NCBI GenBank assembly: GCA_937896065.1
Contig: CALBLI010000031.1
Span: forward strand, 1-60,705
DNA from: an uncultured Caryophanales bacterium
GTDB taxonomy: Bacteria; Bacillota_I; Bacilli_A; RFN20; CAG-288
DNA: 60,705 bases
Reading direction: 5' to 3'
Shown: positions 17,973-27,051 of the stretch, one piece after another
How positions within the stretch are numbered: the stretch's first letter is position 1
Layout: every line of letters starts with the position of its first letter
Position numbers and translations under genes: made by a program
The notes under the pieces: model-generated
What the model was told of the DNA's origin: nothing
Databases searched by the model: none
Seen by the model: only the letters and a program-made list of their open reading frames with translations

Positions 17973-18803
17973 ATGTTTAGAAGAAAGAAAAGCATTCTCT
18001 TAAATGAATTATCAAAAAATTTAAAAAAGAATAAAGATGAACATCTTCCTCCTTTTGAAAAGAGAGAAAAAGTTCATTCTCTTCTTTTGCTTGTAACAAT
18101 TGTAAGTCGAAATCAAGGTGCTTACTTTACTGATACTTTTTCAAAACATGGTGCCAGCTTATCAATCAGCATGTTTGCTCATTCAATGCCACCAGCTGAT
18201 ATCATATCGCTTCTTGGAAATGAATCGACAACTAAAAAAGATTTAGTTTTGACTATTGTTAGAAAAAATGAAGTCAAGGAATATCTTGACATCATAAAAA
18301 AAAGATTTAGCATATCCAAAGCAAGCAAAGGTATCGCATTTACTCTTCCTGTTTCATCTGTTTCAGGAATTGTAGTTTATAAATATTTATCCGATTACAA
18401 CAAGGAGGAACGAACGATGTCAAAAGAAGAAAATAAAGAAGAAATAATTCAAAATAAAGAAAATGATTTTGAACTTATAATGGCTATAGTCAATAAAGGA
18501 TTGACTGATTTAGTGATGGAGGCTGCTAGAAAAAAAGGAGCACGTGGTGGAACAATTTCCGTTGCACGTGGAACTGGTAATAGTGAACTTGCTAAATATT
18601 ATGGTGTTGTCATTCAACCTGAAAAAGAAATTGTTTATATCGTTGTTAGAAAAGATATCAAAGATGATGTCATGAAAGCTATCTATGATGAAGCCGGTTT
18701 AGATAGCAAAGGTCAAGGAATCATTATATCTTTACCAATAAGCGACACTGTCGGTCTTGAAAAAGAAGTTGAAAACACAAGTGTTACTGATAATAAAGAA
18801 TAA
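17973..18803 (+). CDS. Double PII-like (GlnB-like) signal protein, fused pair
   Basis: This 276-residue protein holds two PII-like domains: about 32-138 and 164-265. The second has the typical GARGGTISVARGTG loop, a strand EIVYIVVRKDIKDDV and GQGIIISLPISDTVGL. PII proteins bind nucleotides and effectors and gate transporters; here the partner is presumably the DUF1538 protein 9 bases upstream. The first start has AAGGAG. Remarkably, between the domains a perfect AAGGAGG (18402-18408) stands 8 bases before an in-frame ATG at 18417, so the second domain (128 residues) may also be made alone. A terminator follows at 18826. Confidence 0.8.
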   Translation: MFRRKKSILLNELSKNLKKNKDEHLPPFEKREKVHSLLLLVTIVSRNQGAYFTDTFSKHGASLSISMFAHSMPPADIISLLGNESTTKKDLVLTIVRKNEVKEYLDIIKKRFSISKASKGIAFTLPVSSVSGIVVYKYLSDYNKEERTMSKEENKEEIIQNKENDFELIMAIVNKGLTDLVMEAARKKGARGGTISVARGTGNSELAKYYGVVIQPEKEIVYIVVRKDIKDDVMKAIYDEAGLDSKGQGIIISLPISDTVGLEKEVENTSVTDNKE

Positions 18804-18825
18804 CAAAATAGATTAAAAAGCAAAT

Positions 18826-18857
18826 AAAAAATCTCACTTCAACTGAGTGAGATTTTT
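18826..18857. terminator. Bidirectional terminator between PII-like gene and serS
   Basis: A stem of 12-13 base pairs (AAAAATCTCACT/AGTGAGATTTTT) encloses a 7-base loop with flanking A and T runs. It ends both convergent units, at 18803 (+) and 18874 (-). Confidence 0.9.
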
Positions 18858-18873
18858 ATTTTAATATTTTATT

Positions 18874-20196
18874 TTATTTGATCACATCCATATGCATATA
18901 AGGACGCAATACTTCAGGAACAGTGATACTACCATCTTCATTTTGATAATTTTCAATGATGGCAGCTGTTGTTCTTCCAACAGCTAATCCTGAACCATTC
19001 AGCATATGAACAAATTCAGTCTTACTATCTTTTGAACGTTTAAATCTGATATTCATTCTTCTAGCTTGATAGTCAGTATCATTAGAACAAGATGAAATCT
19101 CTTTATACACTGGATATTTGCTCTCATACATACCATCAACTAATTCATATTCATTATATGAAGGCATAAACACTTCTAAGTCATATGTTTTAGCAGATGA
19201 GAAGCCAACATCACCTGTTGATAAACATACACGTCTATAAGGAAGCTTTAACAATTCGAGAATAGTTTCAGCTTCTCTAGTCAGTTCTTCAAGTTCATCA
19301 AATGATGTTTCAGGAGTTGTGAATTTAACAAGTTCAACTTTTTGGAATTGATGTTGTCTTATAATTCCTCTGGTATCTCTTCCTGCTGCACCTGCTTCAG
19401 CTCTAAAGCAAGAAGAATAAGCACAGAACCATTTAGGTAAATCAGTGATATTTAATATTTCATTACGATAATAATTAGTTACAGGGACTTCAGCTGTTGG
19501 AATGAGCCAGAAAGTATCACCAGTGTTATCACTTTTATATGCTTGATCTGCAAATTTAGGAAGCTGGCCAGAACCTGTTAATGAATCAGTATTGACAAGA
19601 TATGGAGGTAATACCTCTAAATATCCTCTGCTAGCATGTGTATCTAACATAAATGAGGAAATAGCTCTTTCAAGTCTAGCAAAGGCACCTAAATAGAATG
19701 TGAACCTTGAACCAGTGACTTTAGCAGCTCTATCTTGATCAAAATATCCAAGTTTATTTCCAAGTTCCCAATGCGATAATGGTTTAAAAGAAAATCTAGT
19801 AGGTTCTAAATAATATTTCTCAGGTCTATTGTAGCTATCATCACTTCCAATAGGTAAAGAATCATCAGTTAAATTAGGTGTTTCAAGTAAGATTTCATGA
19901 ATTTTCTCTTCAATCTTAGCTCTTTCAATATCAAGTCTATTTATTTCTTCTTTATCAAAAGAAACTTGTGCAAGAAGTTTATCAGCTTCATCATTTAATC
20001 CTTTAGCTTTCAATGCACCAATCTGTTTAGATTGAGCATTTCTTTGAGCTTTAAGTTCATCACATTTGATAATATTATCTTTTCTTTCTTTATCAAGTGA
20101 AGTTAATTCTCTTAAATAAGAATAATCACCAGTTCTTAAATTTAATCTTCTGATAACATCATCCATGTTTTCTAAAATATATTTTATGTCTAACAT
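18874..20196 (-). CDS. serS: Serine--tRNA ligase
   Basis: This enzyme charges tRNA-Ser with serine. The 440-residue protein has the expected architecture: an N-terminal antiparallel coiled-coil arm (about 25-110) that grips the tRNA, then the class II catalytic core. Motif 2 is seen in FRAEAGAAGRDTRGIIRQHQ and motif 3 in GSGLAVGRTTAAIIENYQ. The ATG is preceded by GAGGTAC. It lies downstream of gyrA and the glycosyltransferase-like gene, separated from the latter by 90 bases with no T-box leader visible. The length is normal. Confidence 0.97.
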   Translation of the reverse strand: MLDIKYILENMDDVIRRLNLRTGDYSYLRELTSLDKERKDNIIKCDELKAQRNAQSKQIGALKAKGLNDEADKLLAQVSFDKEEINRLDIERAKIEEKIHEILLETPNLTDDSLPIGSDDSYNRPEKYYLEPTRFSFKPLSHWELGNKLGYFDQDRAAKVTGSRFTFYLGAFARLERAISSFMLDTHASRGYLEVLPPYLVNTDSLTGSGQLPKFADQAYKSDNTGDTFWLIPTAEVPVTNYYRNEILNITDLPKWFCAYSSCFRAEAGAAGRDTRGIIRQHQFQKVELVKFTTPETSFDELEELTREAETILELLKLPYRRVCLSTGDVGFSSAKTYDLEVFMPSYNEYELVDGMYESKYPVYKEISSCSNDTDYQARRMNIRFKRSKDSKTEFVHMLNGSGLAVGRTTAAIIENYQNEDGSITVPEVLRPYMHMDVIK

Positions 20197-20286
20197 ATTT
20201 GTACCTCGTAAATCAATTAATAATAATCTTTTTTTATATTTATAGCAAGTATCAATAAAATAATTGTTATAACGCCTTTAAATACA

Positions 20287-21132
20287 TTAAGATAATTTCT
20301 TCAAACTGAAGAAAAAATCTTCATAGTTATAACAAATATGAGAAGTTTTCTCATTTATAATGTCTTTCATATTGACAGTAGGGGAAGTAATAAGTGGTAT
20401 TCCCCTATTTATAAAGTCTAAGATGACTGTCGGATACGATGCCATTTTTGATGTGATAAGAAGTGCTTTAACATTATAAAACATTGAAGGATATAATTCA
20501 CACGGAAAATATTTATAATATTTGACATTCTTAGATAAAACTAGTCTTTCTTGAAGTGACTTGTTGATGATTTCTCTATCATTGCTATCAAAATAGAAAA
20601 ACATCTTATCAGGTAGGTTTCTAACCAGCTTTTCAAATAGAAGAAACTCATTATTATCAGTGAATTTTGAAAAAGAAATGATCGCATCTTTTTCAAGCAA
20701 CTGATAATTATTTTTAAAAGCATTTTTAAATTTAATATCACCTTCAGCTTCTTTGTCAATAGCATCAATTACCGTTATTTTAGTAGTGATGTTATTGGAT
20801 ATTAAAACATTTTTTTCAAATTCACTTAAAACCAATATTTCATCAACATTTGTGTAGAACTGATTGAAAGTAGAATTAAGAAGCAGCTGTTTATCTTTCA
20901 TAATGACATCATTATCATCAATTGCTACTAAAACTTTAACTTTTTTCTTCCCACCTATTTGACTTAGTAATGCGATGTTTTTAAAGTCAGCATAAGTCAA
21001 AATATAATCAGCTTCATAAGCATTGCTGACTAATTCATCACCAATTTTAGATGCATAATTTTTTAAAAATTTTCTGATTGCGATTGAGAAATTATTTTGA
21101 TTTTGAAAATCACCTACTATATATGTTTTCAT
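20287..21132 (-). CDS. Glycosyltransferase-like protein (GT-B fold)
   Basis: This 281-residue protein resembles a GT4-type glycosyltransferase. The N-terminal half has Rossmann-like strands (KTYIVGDF, KVKVLVAIDD, EILVLSEFEKNVLI), the last matching the usual VSxxxK linker region. The C-terminal part reads YPSMFYNVKALLITSKMASYP and VILDFINRGIPLITSP, which corresponds to the donor-binding ExxG/P segment but in degenerate form. It is short for the family (350-400 usual) and the sugar donor cannot be predicted. Its ATG overlaps the gyrA stop by one base (TAATG), so it is translated with gyrA, an unusual partner. Confidence 0.6.
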   Translation of the reverse strand: MKTYIVGDFQNQNNFSIAIRKFLKNYASKIGDELVSNAYEADYILTYADFKNIALLSQIGGKKKVKVLVAIDDNDVIMKDKQLLLNSTFNQFYTNVDEILVLSEFEKNVLISNNITTKITVIDAIDKEAEGDIKFKNAFKNNYQLLEKDAIISFSKFTDNNEFLLFEKLVRNLPDKMFFYFDSNDREIINKSLQERLVLSKNVKYYKYFPCELYPSMFYNVKALLITSKMASYPTVILDFINRGIPLITSPTVNMKDIINEKTSHICYNYEDFFFSLKKLS

Positions 21133-23762
21133 TATTCTTCACTATCATCATTTTCTGAGTTTTTAATGAGTTCTTTTAAGATATTTTCGTCTTCTTTTTC
21201 TTGGACATTTTCTTCAACTGCATTTTCTTCTTTAGCTTCGTATTCTTCTTCACTTGGTTCAATGCAGCATGATGAGATGACCTCATCATCTTTTAATCTG
21301 ATCATTTTGACGCCTACTGAGTTTCTTCCAGTATCTCTTACTTGAGATAAAGATGTCTTGATGGTTGTTCCTTGATCGGTGATGATGATGATATTTTCAT
21401 CACCATTTACCGTTTTAACAGTGATCAAATCGCCTTTACCTTCACCAACTTTCATAGTGATAACACCTTTTGAACCACGATGAGTAACACGATATTCATC
21501 AGAAGAAGTTATCTTACCCATACCCAAACTTGATAATGAGAAGATACGATTGCCATCAATTGAAGAAACAAGTCCAACAACTTTATTATCACCGATTAGT
21601 GAAATACCTCTAACTCCTGATGCTGTTCTTCCCATTGCACGGACTTCATTTTCATCAAATGAGCAAAGTTTTCCATCACTTGATGCTAATGATATTCTAG
21701 ATGTGCCATCAGTATTTTTAACATCTAATAATTCATCGCCATCATGAAGTGAAATAGCTATTTTTCCATTAGCATTGATGTTTTCAAAATCTTTAGCGAA
21801 ACAGCGTTTGACAACACCTTCTTTAGTAGCAAAGAACAAATATGAGTTTTCAGAATAATCATCCATTGAGACAATTGATGAGATAGACTCGCCTTCTTTC
21901 AAATCTAGGAAGTTGACAATAGGTATACCTTTGCTGGTTCTACTTCCTTCTTGAATTTGATATCCACGTGAATGATAAACACGACCAGTATTAGTAAAGA
22001 ATAATACATCCGTCTTGGTTTTGGAATGTCTTAATATCTTGACGGTGTCATCATCTTTAGTAGACATTCCTTTAACACCGACTCCGCCTCTATGTTGAAT
22101 TTTAAATTCAGATGGATCAACTCGCTTAATATAACCATTTTCAGTAAGAAGAATAAGGATTTCTTTATTAGGAATCAAATCTTCATCACTTTCATCATAA
22201 TCTGCATCAGAAATTTCAGTTCGACGATCATCTCCATATGTCTTCTTGATTTGTTCAAGTTCATCAATCAGTGTTTGTTTTAAATATGAATAATCATTTA
22301 AGATGAGATTATATTTCTTACAATCATCTTCTAATGCCATTTTCTCATCAACATATTTTTGATATTCAAGACCAGTAAGTCTTCTAAGTGTCATATCTAA
22401 AATAGCTTTAACTTGTTCATCATCTAAAGAGAATCTTTCTTTCAAGCGAATAGCAGCTTCATCATTGGTTTTTGATGTGCGAATAATTTTGACAGTCTCA
22501 TCAATTGCATCAGTGATGGTGATAATACCATCGATGATATGAATTCTAGCTGTTGCTTTTTTGAGTAAGAAATTAGTTCTATTAGTAATAATATTCTCTT
22601 GATGCTTGATATAAATATCAATAGCTTGTCTCATGTTCAAGACTTTGGGAGTTCCATTATCAATAGCAAGCATATTGACAGCAAATGATGACTGCAAAGC
22701 AGTGTAATGGAAAAGATGATTTAAAACTAAATCAGCATTAGCATTCTTTTTTAAGATAATAGTAAATTTAGTACCCATCTTGCTTGATGAATAATCAGCG
22801 ACTGATGAGATACCATCAATGACTTTTGAATCAACCAAATTGACAATTTTTTTAGCTAAATCCCTTTTATTGACCATATAAGGAAGCTCAGTGAAGACAA
22901 TCTCTTGATGATTTCCTAAATCATTGATGAAATACTTACTTCTTACTTTAACAGAACCTCGACCTGTTTCAAAATAACGTCTGATTCCAGCACGACCTAA
23001 AATGATGCCACCGCAAGGAAAATCAGGACCTTTGATATAATTCATCAATTCCAAAGTTGTCATTTCAGGATTTTTGATAACCTCCTGAATACCTGTTATA
23101 GTTTCAACTAAATTATGTGGGGGGATCGATGTTGCCATACCGACGGCAATACCACTAGTCTCATTGCATAAAAGATTTGGAAATCTTGAAGGCAAGACAG
23201 TAGGTTCAGTTCCATCAGAATCATAGGTATCAATAAAAGGAACAGTATCTTTATCAATATCTTTGCACATTTCTAAAGCAAGTTTGGCAAGCCTTGCTTC
23301 TGTATATCTTTCAGCAGCTGGTTCATCACCATCAGAAGAGCCAAAGTTTCCATGCCCCTGAACAAGTGTATAACGCATAGCAAAGTCTTGAGCCATTCTA
23401 CACATTGCAAGATAAATGGATGAGTTACCATGTGGATGGTATTTACCCATGACCTCACCGGTAATACGAGCTGATTTTTTAAATGGTTTATCTGGAGTGA
23501 TACCAACATTCCACATACCATAGATGATTCTTCTTTGAACAGGTTTCAAACCATCTCTAGCATCAGGAATAGCACGGCTTGTCAAAGTTGAAACAGCATA
23601 ATCTAAAAATGATGATTTCATCTCAGTTTCAAATTCATCTTTGATGATACCTGAAACAATACCTTCTTGTAATCCCTCAATTGGAGCTGAAGTATCTTCT
23701 TTAGAAGATTCTTCATTTTCAATATTTTCTTCGTTTTCTAATTTATCTTCATCTAATAACAT
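21132..23762 (-). CDS. gyrA: DNA gyrase subunit A
   Basis: This is the DNA-cleaving and religating subunit of the A2B2 gyrase. The 876-residue protein has a 30-residue acidic N-terminal tail, the winged-helix/tower domains with catalytic Tyr153 (AAERYTEARL), and a six-blade C-terminal wrapping domain from about 525. The gyrase box is degenerate (QHRGGVG). In the quinolone region, HGNSSIYL has Asn113, Ser114 and Leu118 at the E. coli positions 82, 83 and 87, where most bacteria have Asp, Ser and Asp/Glu. Start at 23762: AAGGAG sits 9 bases before this ATG, against only 3 before the TTG at 23768. It follows gyrB by 14 bases. Confidence 0.97.
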   Translation of the reverse strand: MLLDEDKLENEENIENEESSKEDTSAPIEGLQEGIVSGIIKDEFETEMKSSFLDYAVSTLTSRAIPDARDGLKPVQRRIIYGMWNVGITPDKPFKKSARITGEVMGKYHPHGNSSIYLAMCRMAQDFAMRYTLVQGHGNFGSSDGDEPAAERYTEARLAKLALEMCKDIDKDTVPFIDTYDSDGTEPTVLPSRFPNLLCNETSGIAVGMATSIPPHNLVETITGIQEVIKNPEMTTLELMNYIKGPDFPCGGIILGRAGIRRYFETGRGSVKVRSKYFINDLGNHQEIVFTELPYMVNKRDLAKKIVNLVDSKVIDGISSVADYSSSKMGTKFTIILKKNANADLVLNHLFHYTALQSSFAVNMLAIDNGTPKVLNMRQAIDIYIKHQENIITNRTNFLLKKATARIHIIDGIITITDAIDETVKIIRTSKTNDEAAIRLKERFSLDDEQVKAILDMTLRRLTGLEYQKYVDEKMALEDDCKKYNLILNDYSYLKQTLIDELEQIKKTYGDDRRTEISDADYDESDEDLIPNKEILILLTENGYIKRVDPSEFKIQHRGGVGVKGMSTKDDDTVKILRHSKTKTDVLFFTNTGRVYHSRGYQIQEGSRTSKGIPIVNFLDLKEGESISSIVSMDDYSENSYLFFATKEGVVKRCFAKDFENINANGKIAISLHDGDELLDVKNTDGTSRISLASSDGKLCSFDENEVRAMGRTASGVRGISLIGDNKVVGLVSSIDGNRIFSLSSLGMGKITSSDEYRVTHRGSKGVITMKVGEGKGDLITVKTVNGDENIIIITDQGTTIKTSLSQVRDTGRNSVGVKMIRLKDDEVISSCCIEPSEEEYEAKEENAVEENVQEKEDENILKELIKNSENDDSEE

Positions 23763-23776
23763 AAACAATCTCCTTT

Positions 23777-25969
23777 TTAAATATCAAGATTTTTAACAAA
23801 TTTAGCATTTGCAGTGATGAAATCTTTTCGAGGTTCAACATTTTCACCCATCAAATCAATCAATACATCATTTGAAGCTTCAGCATCCTCGATAGTAACT
23901 TGTAGCATACGACGATGATTTTTATCCATGGTTGTTTCATTGAGTTGGTTTGGATCCATTTCACCTAAACCTTTGTATCTTTGAAGTTGATATCTGCTAT
24001 TAGCTGGAAGTTTTGATTTGATATTATCTAATTCTTCGTCATTAAAAGCATAATAATGTTTTCCTTGATAAGTTAGTCTATAAAGTGGAGGCAAAGCGAT
24101 ATATAAATTACCATTTTCAATAAGTGGTCTCATAAAACGATAAAAGAACGTCATCAAAAGAATGCGGATATGGGAACCATCAACATCAGCATCAGTCATA
24201 ATGATAACTTTATGATATTTGATTTTGGAAATATCAAAATTCTCACCTTGTCCAGCACCAATTGCAGTAACAAGATTATAGATTTCAGCATTCTTTTCAA
24301 TTCTGACAGCTTGAGCCTTTTCAATATTTAAAATTTTACCTCTCAATGGCAAAATAGCTTGAGTTGTTGCATCTCTTCCTTGAACAGCTGAACCACCAGC
24401 TGAATTACCTTCAACGATAAATAATTCTCTTTCTTCAGGAAGTTTAGAAACACAATCAGTCAATTTGTCAGGCATACCACCAGATGCCGATAATTTGCCC
24501 ATAGCTTGAGCTTTAGCTTTCTCAGCAGCTTTTCTTCCTTTGAAAGCTAGATTGACTCTTTCATACCATAATTTACCCTCTTTAGGATTTTCAAGTAACC
24601 AAGTTCTAAGGTAGTCACCAACAATTGATGAGACAACTTTTCTAACCTCTTCATTTCCAAGTTTATCTTTGACTTGTCCTTCATATTGAGGAGATGAATG
24701 CTTGATTGATAAAACGACGGTCAATCCTTCTAAGCAGTCTTCAGAACGATAGTTCTCATCTTTATCTTTAAGCCATTCTTTGCTTCTAAAATAATTATTC
24801 AATTCACGACCAATAGCGAGTCTAAAGCCTTCTTCATGGGTACCACCGCCAATAGTTCTGATATTATTACAAAAGGAATACATATTCATCATTGCACCTT
24901 TAGTTGGTTGAATAGCACATTCAGCAATGATAGTTGTCGTTCCTTCATTGATACCTTTAGCAGCAATTGTCGATTCGCCTCTTACATAGACAACTTTGTC
25001 AAAAACTTTATCTTTGCTTTCATTTATATAAGAGACATATTCTTCAATACCATTATCAAATTTATAATGTGATTTTAAAATATTGTCTTTATCTCTTAAA
25101 TCAGTAAGTGTAATTTCAATACCGCGAGTCAAATAAGCTGTTTGTCTTAAATAATTATTGATGGTTGTAAAATCAAATGTTGTTGTCTCAGTAAAAATCA
25201 ATGGGTCAGGACAAAACTCAACAGTTGTACCTGTTTTTTCAATTGGGCAAGTACCAACAACTTCTAGTGGATGAACTGTCTTTCCACCATTTCTAAATTC
25301 AATCTCATGAATCTTTCCTTCACGATAAACGGTTACTTTTACATAAGTGGATAAAGCATTGACAGCTTTTACACCAATACCATGAAGACCACCTGAAATT
25401 TTATAACCAGTTTTAGCATTGAATTTACCACCAGCATGGAGAATAGTATAAACAGTTTCAACAGTTGATAAACCTGTTTGAGCATTGATGTCGCAAGGAA
25501 TACCTCTTCCATCATCTTCGACTCTTATTCTGTTGATACTAGTAAGTTCATCAGCAGGAAGAATAGTCACTTTTATGTGTTTACAATATCCTGCCATCGC
25601 TTCATCAATACCATTATCAACAGCTTCTCTTACTAAATGATGTAAACCTTTTGAAGCAGTTGTACCAATGTACATACCAGGACGTTGTCTGACAGCTTCT
25701 AAGCCTTGAAGAATTTCAATATCACTGCCAGTATATTCTTCTTTAGCTTTCAAAGCTTTTTCTTCACTATTTTCATCTAAAGAAACATGCTCAATGTGTT
25801 CTTCTGAAAAATCTTCAGCTTCTTTTTTTTCAGCTTGAATCTTCATCTCATTTGCTGGTTTAGAATTAGATTCATCTTTAGCTACTTTTTCAACCTTAGC
25901 TTTTTGTTTCTCAGTGATCAGTCTTCTTCTTTCTTCAGCCGAGATTTCATTTTTTTCTTTTTCTTCCAT
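23777..25969 (-). CDS. gyrB: DNA gyrase subunit B
   Basis: This is the ATPase subunit of gyrase. The 730-residue protein carries GHKL ATP-binding motifs (VREAVDNGIDEAMAG, GRGIPCDI, GGLHGIGVKAVNAL) and the TOPRIM metal site (VEGNSAGGS, TDADVDGSH). Two oddities are visible. A lysine/glutamate-rich extension of about 80 residues precedes the usual start at SDIEILQGLEAVRQRPGMYI. The TOPRIM motif EGDSAGG is EGNSAGG (Asn522), the equivalent of E. coli GyrB Asp426. The ATG follows GGAG located in the end of recF, 2 bases after the recF stop. The distinction from ParE rests on linkage to recF and gyrA. Confidence 0.96.
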   Translation of the reverse strand: MEEKEKNEISAEERRRLITEKQKAKVEKVAKDESNSKPANEMKIQAEKKEAEDFSEEHIEHVSLDENSEEKALKAKEEYTGSDIEILQGLEAVRQRPGMYIGTTASKGLHHLVREAVDNGIDEAMAGYCKHIKVTILPADELTSINRIRVEDDGRGIPCDINAQTGLSTVETVYTILHAGGKFNAKTGYKISGGLHGIGVKAVNALSTYVKVTVYREGKIHEIEFRNGGKTVHPLEVVGTCPIEKTGTTVEFCPDPLIFTETTTFDFTTINNYLRQTAYLTRGIEITLTDLRDKDNILKSHYKFDNGIEEYVSYINESKDKVFDKVVYVRGESTIAAKGINEGTTTIIAECAIQPTKGAMMNMYSFCNNIRTIGGGTHEEGFRLAIGRELNNYFRSKEWLKDKDENYRSEDCLEGLTVVLSIKHSSPQYEGQVKDKLGNEEVRKVVSSIVGDYLRTWLLENPKEGKLWYERVNLAFKGRKAAEKAKAQAMGKLSASGGMPDKLTDCVSKLPEERELFIVEGNSAGGSAVQGRDATTQAILPLRGKILNIEKAQAVRIEKNAEIYNLVTAIGAGQGENFDISKIKYHKVIIMTDADVDGSHIRILLMTFFYRFMRPLIENGNLYIALPPLYRLTYQGKHYYAFNDEELDNIKSKLPANSRYQLQRYKGLGEMDPNQLNETTMDKNHRRMLQVTIEDAEASNDVLIDLMGENVEPRKDFITANAKFVKNLDI

Positions 25970-25971
25970 AT

Positions 25972-27051
25972 TTATATTCTCCTTATTTGGTGATCTTGAA
26001 TTTCAAATAAATCATAAGTTGGTAAGTCAATTTTATTAACGCCTGTGATAAATACCTGCATTTTATCATCTAAATAATTTAGAAGATTTCTTTTTTTATC
26101 ATCATCTAAATCAGATAAGATATCATCAAGAAGAAAGATTGGTACTTTATTTAAAATCAGCGATTCATACTTATGAAGAGTCAATTTTAAAGCTAAAGCT
26201 CCGATTCTATTTTCTCCTTGAGATGAATAAAATGAGATATCTTTGTTATCTAGGTTCAAAATAAAGTTATCTCGATGCGGTCCAATCAGTGTCATTTTGG
26301 AGATATTTTCTCTGCTTTTATTTAAATCAAATATCTTCTTAGCACTATTTATGAATTCCTCTTTATCATCATCTAAAGGTGATGTCGTTTTATAAAGCAG
26401 TTTGACTTCTCTTTCACTTCCAAAAATTTGTGAATAGATTCGACTTATTTCTTTATTGATAAACGAAACCACTTTTCTTCTTTGATAAACAAGATAATAA
26501 GATAAATTGACAAGTTCATCTCTTAACACATCAATGACATCTTGATCATAGCCTTTGCTCAGGGCTAAATTTCTTTCTTTAAGAATTTTTTTATATCTAG
26601 ATAATGAATACAGATATTTTTTATCAATCTGGCAAAGAACAATATCAAATAGTTTGCGTCTGAGAGCTGGTTCTTCTTTAAAAAGAAATACCGACTCAGG
26701 ATTAAAATAGAAAGCACTAAGATACGATAATAATTCAGAAGCGTTTTTAAGCTTATTATCATCAAGATAGAAATCTTTACCATCTTTAGTTAATGAAGTA
26801 GTCAAAATATGTTTTTCTTTCTTATCTTCTAAAAGAATCGACGCTTTAGCATACTTGCTATCAAATTTAATTAAAGATCCTTGTTCAGTTTTAAGAAAAC
26901 TTCTTCCTACACTGAGAAAGTAAATGGCTTCTAATATTGAGGTTTTGCCTGTACCATTTACACCATATATATAGTTTTTAAATGAATTAATTTCAATTTC
27001 TAAGTGTGAATAAGATCTATAATTGTCTAAAACTATTTTTCTGATAAACAT
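25972..27051 (-). CDS. recF: DNA replication and repair protein RecF
   Basis: RecF loads RecA at gaps and replication forks with RecO and RecR. The 359-residue protein is an SMC-like ATPase with Walker A GVNGTGKTSILEAIYFLS near 30-47, signature region SSQGENRIGALALKL near 275-290, and Walker B IFLLDDILSDLDDDKK near 307-322. The family length is normal. It overlaps the end of the upstream S4 gene by 19 bases and has no clear ribosome site, so translation is probably coupled. The order yaaA-recF-gyrB-gyrA is the classic one near the origin in Bacilli. Confidence 0.95.
   Translation of the reverse strand: MFIRKIVLDNYRSYSHLEIEINSFKNYIYGVNGTGKTSILEAIYFLSVGRSFLKTEQGSLIKFDSKYAKASILLEDKKEKHILTTSLTKDGKDFYLDDNKLKNASELLSYLSAFYFNPESVFLFKEEPALRRKLFDIVLCQIDKKYLYSLSRYKKILKERNLALSKGYDQDVIDVLRDELVNLSYYLVYQRRKVVSFINKEISRIYSQIFGSEREVKLLYKTTSPLDDDKEEFINSAKKIFDLNKSRENISKMTLIGPHRDNFILNLDNKDISFYSSQGENRIGALALKLTLHKYESLILNKVPIFLLDDILSDLDDDKKRNLLNYLDDKMQVFITGVNKIDLPTYDLFEIQDHQIRRI

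Noticed and set aside
20197..20286. T-box leader before serS
   Set aside because: The 90-base gap holds no T-box sequence (TGGNACCGCG) and no antiterminator pair.
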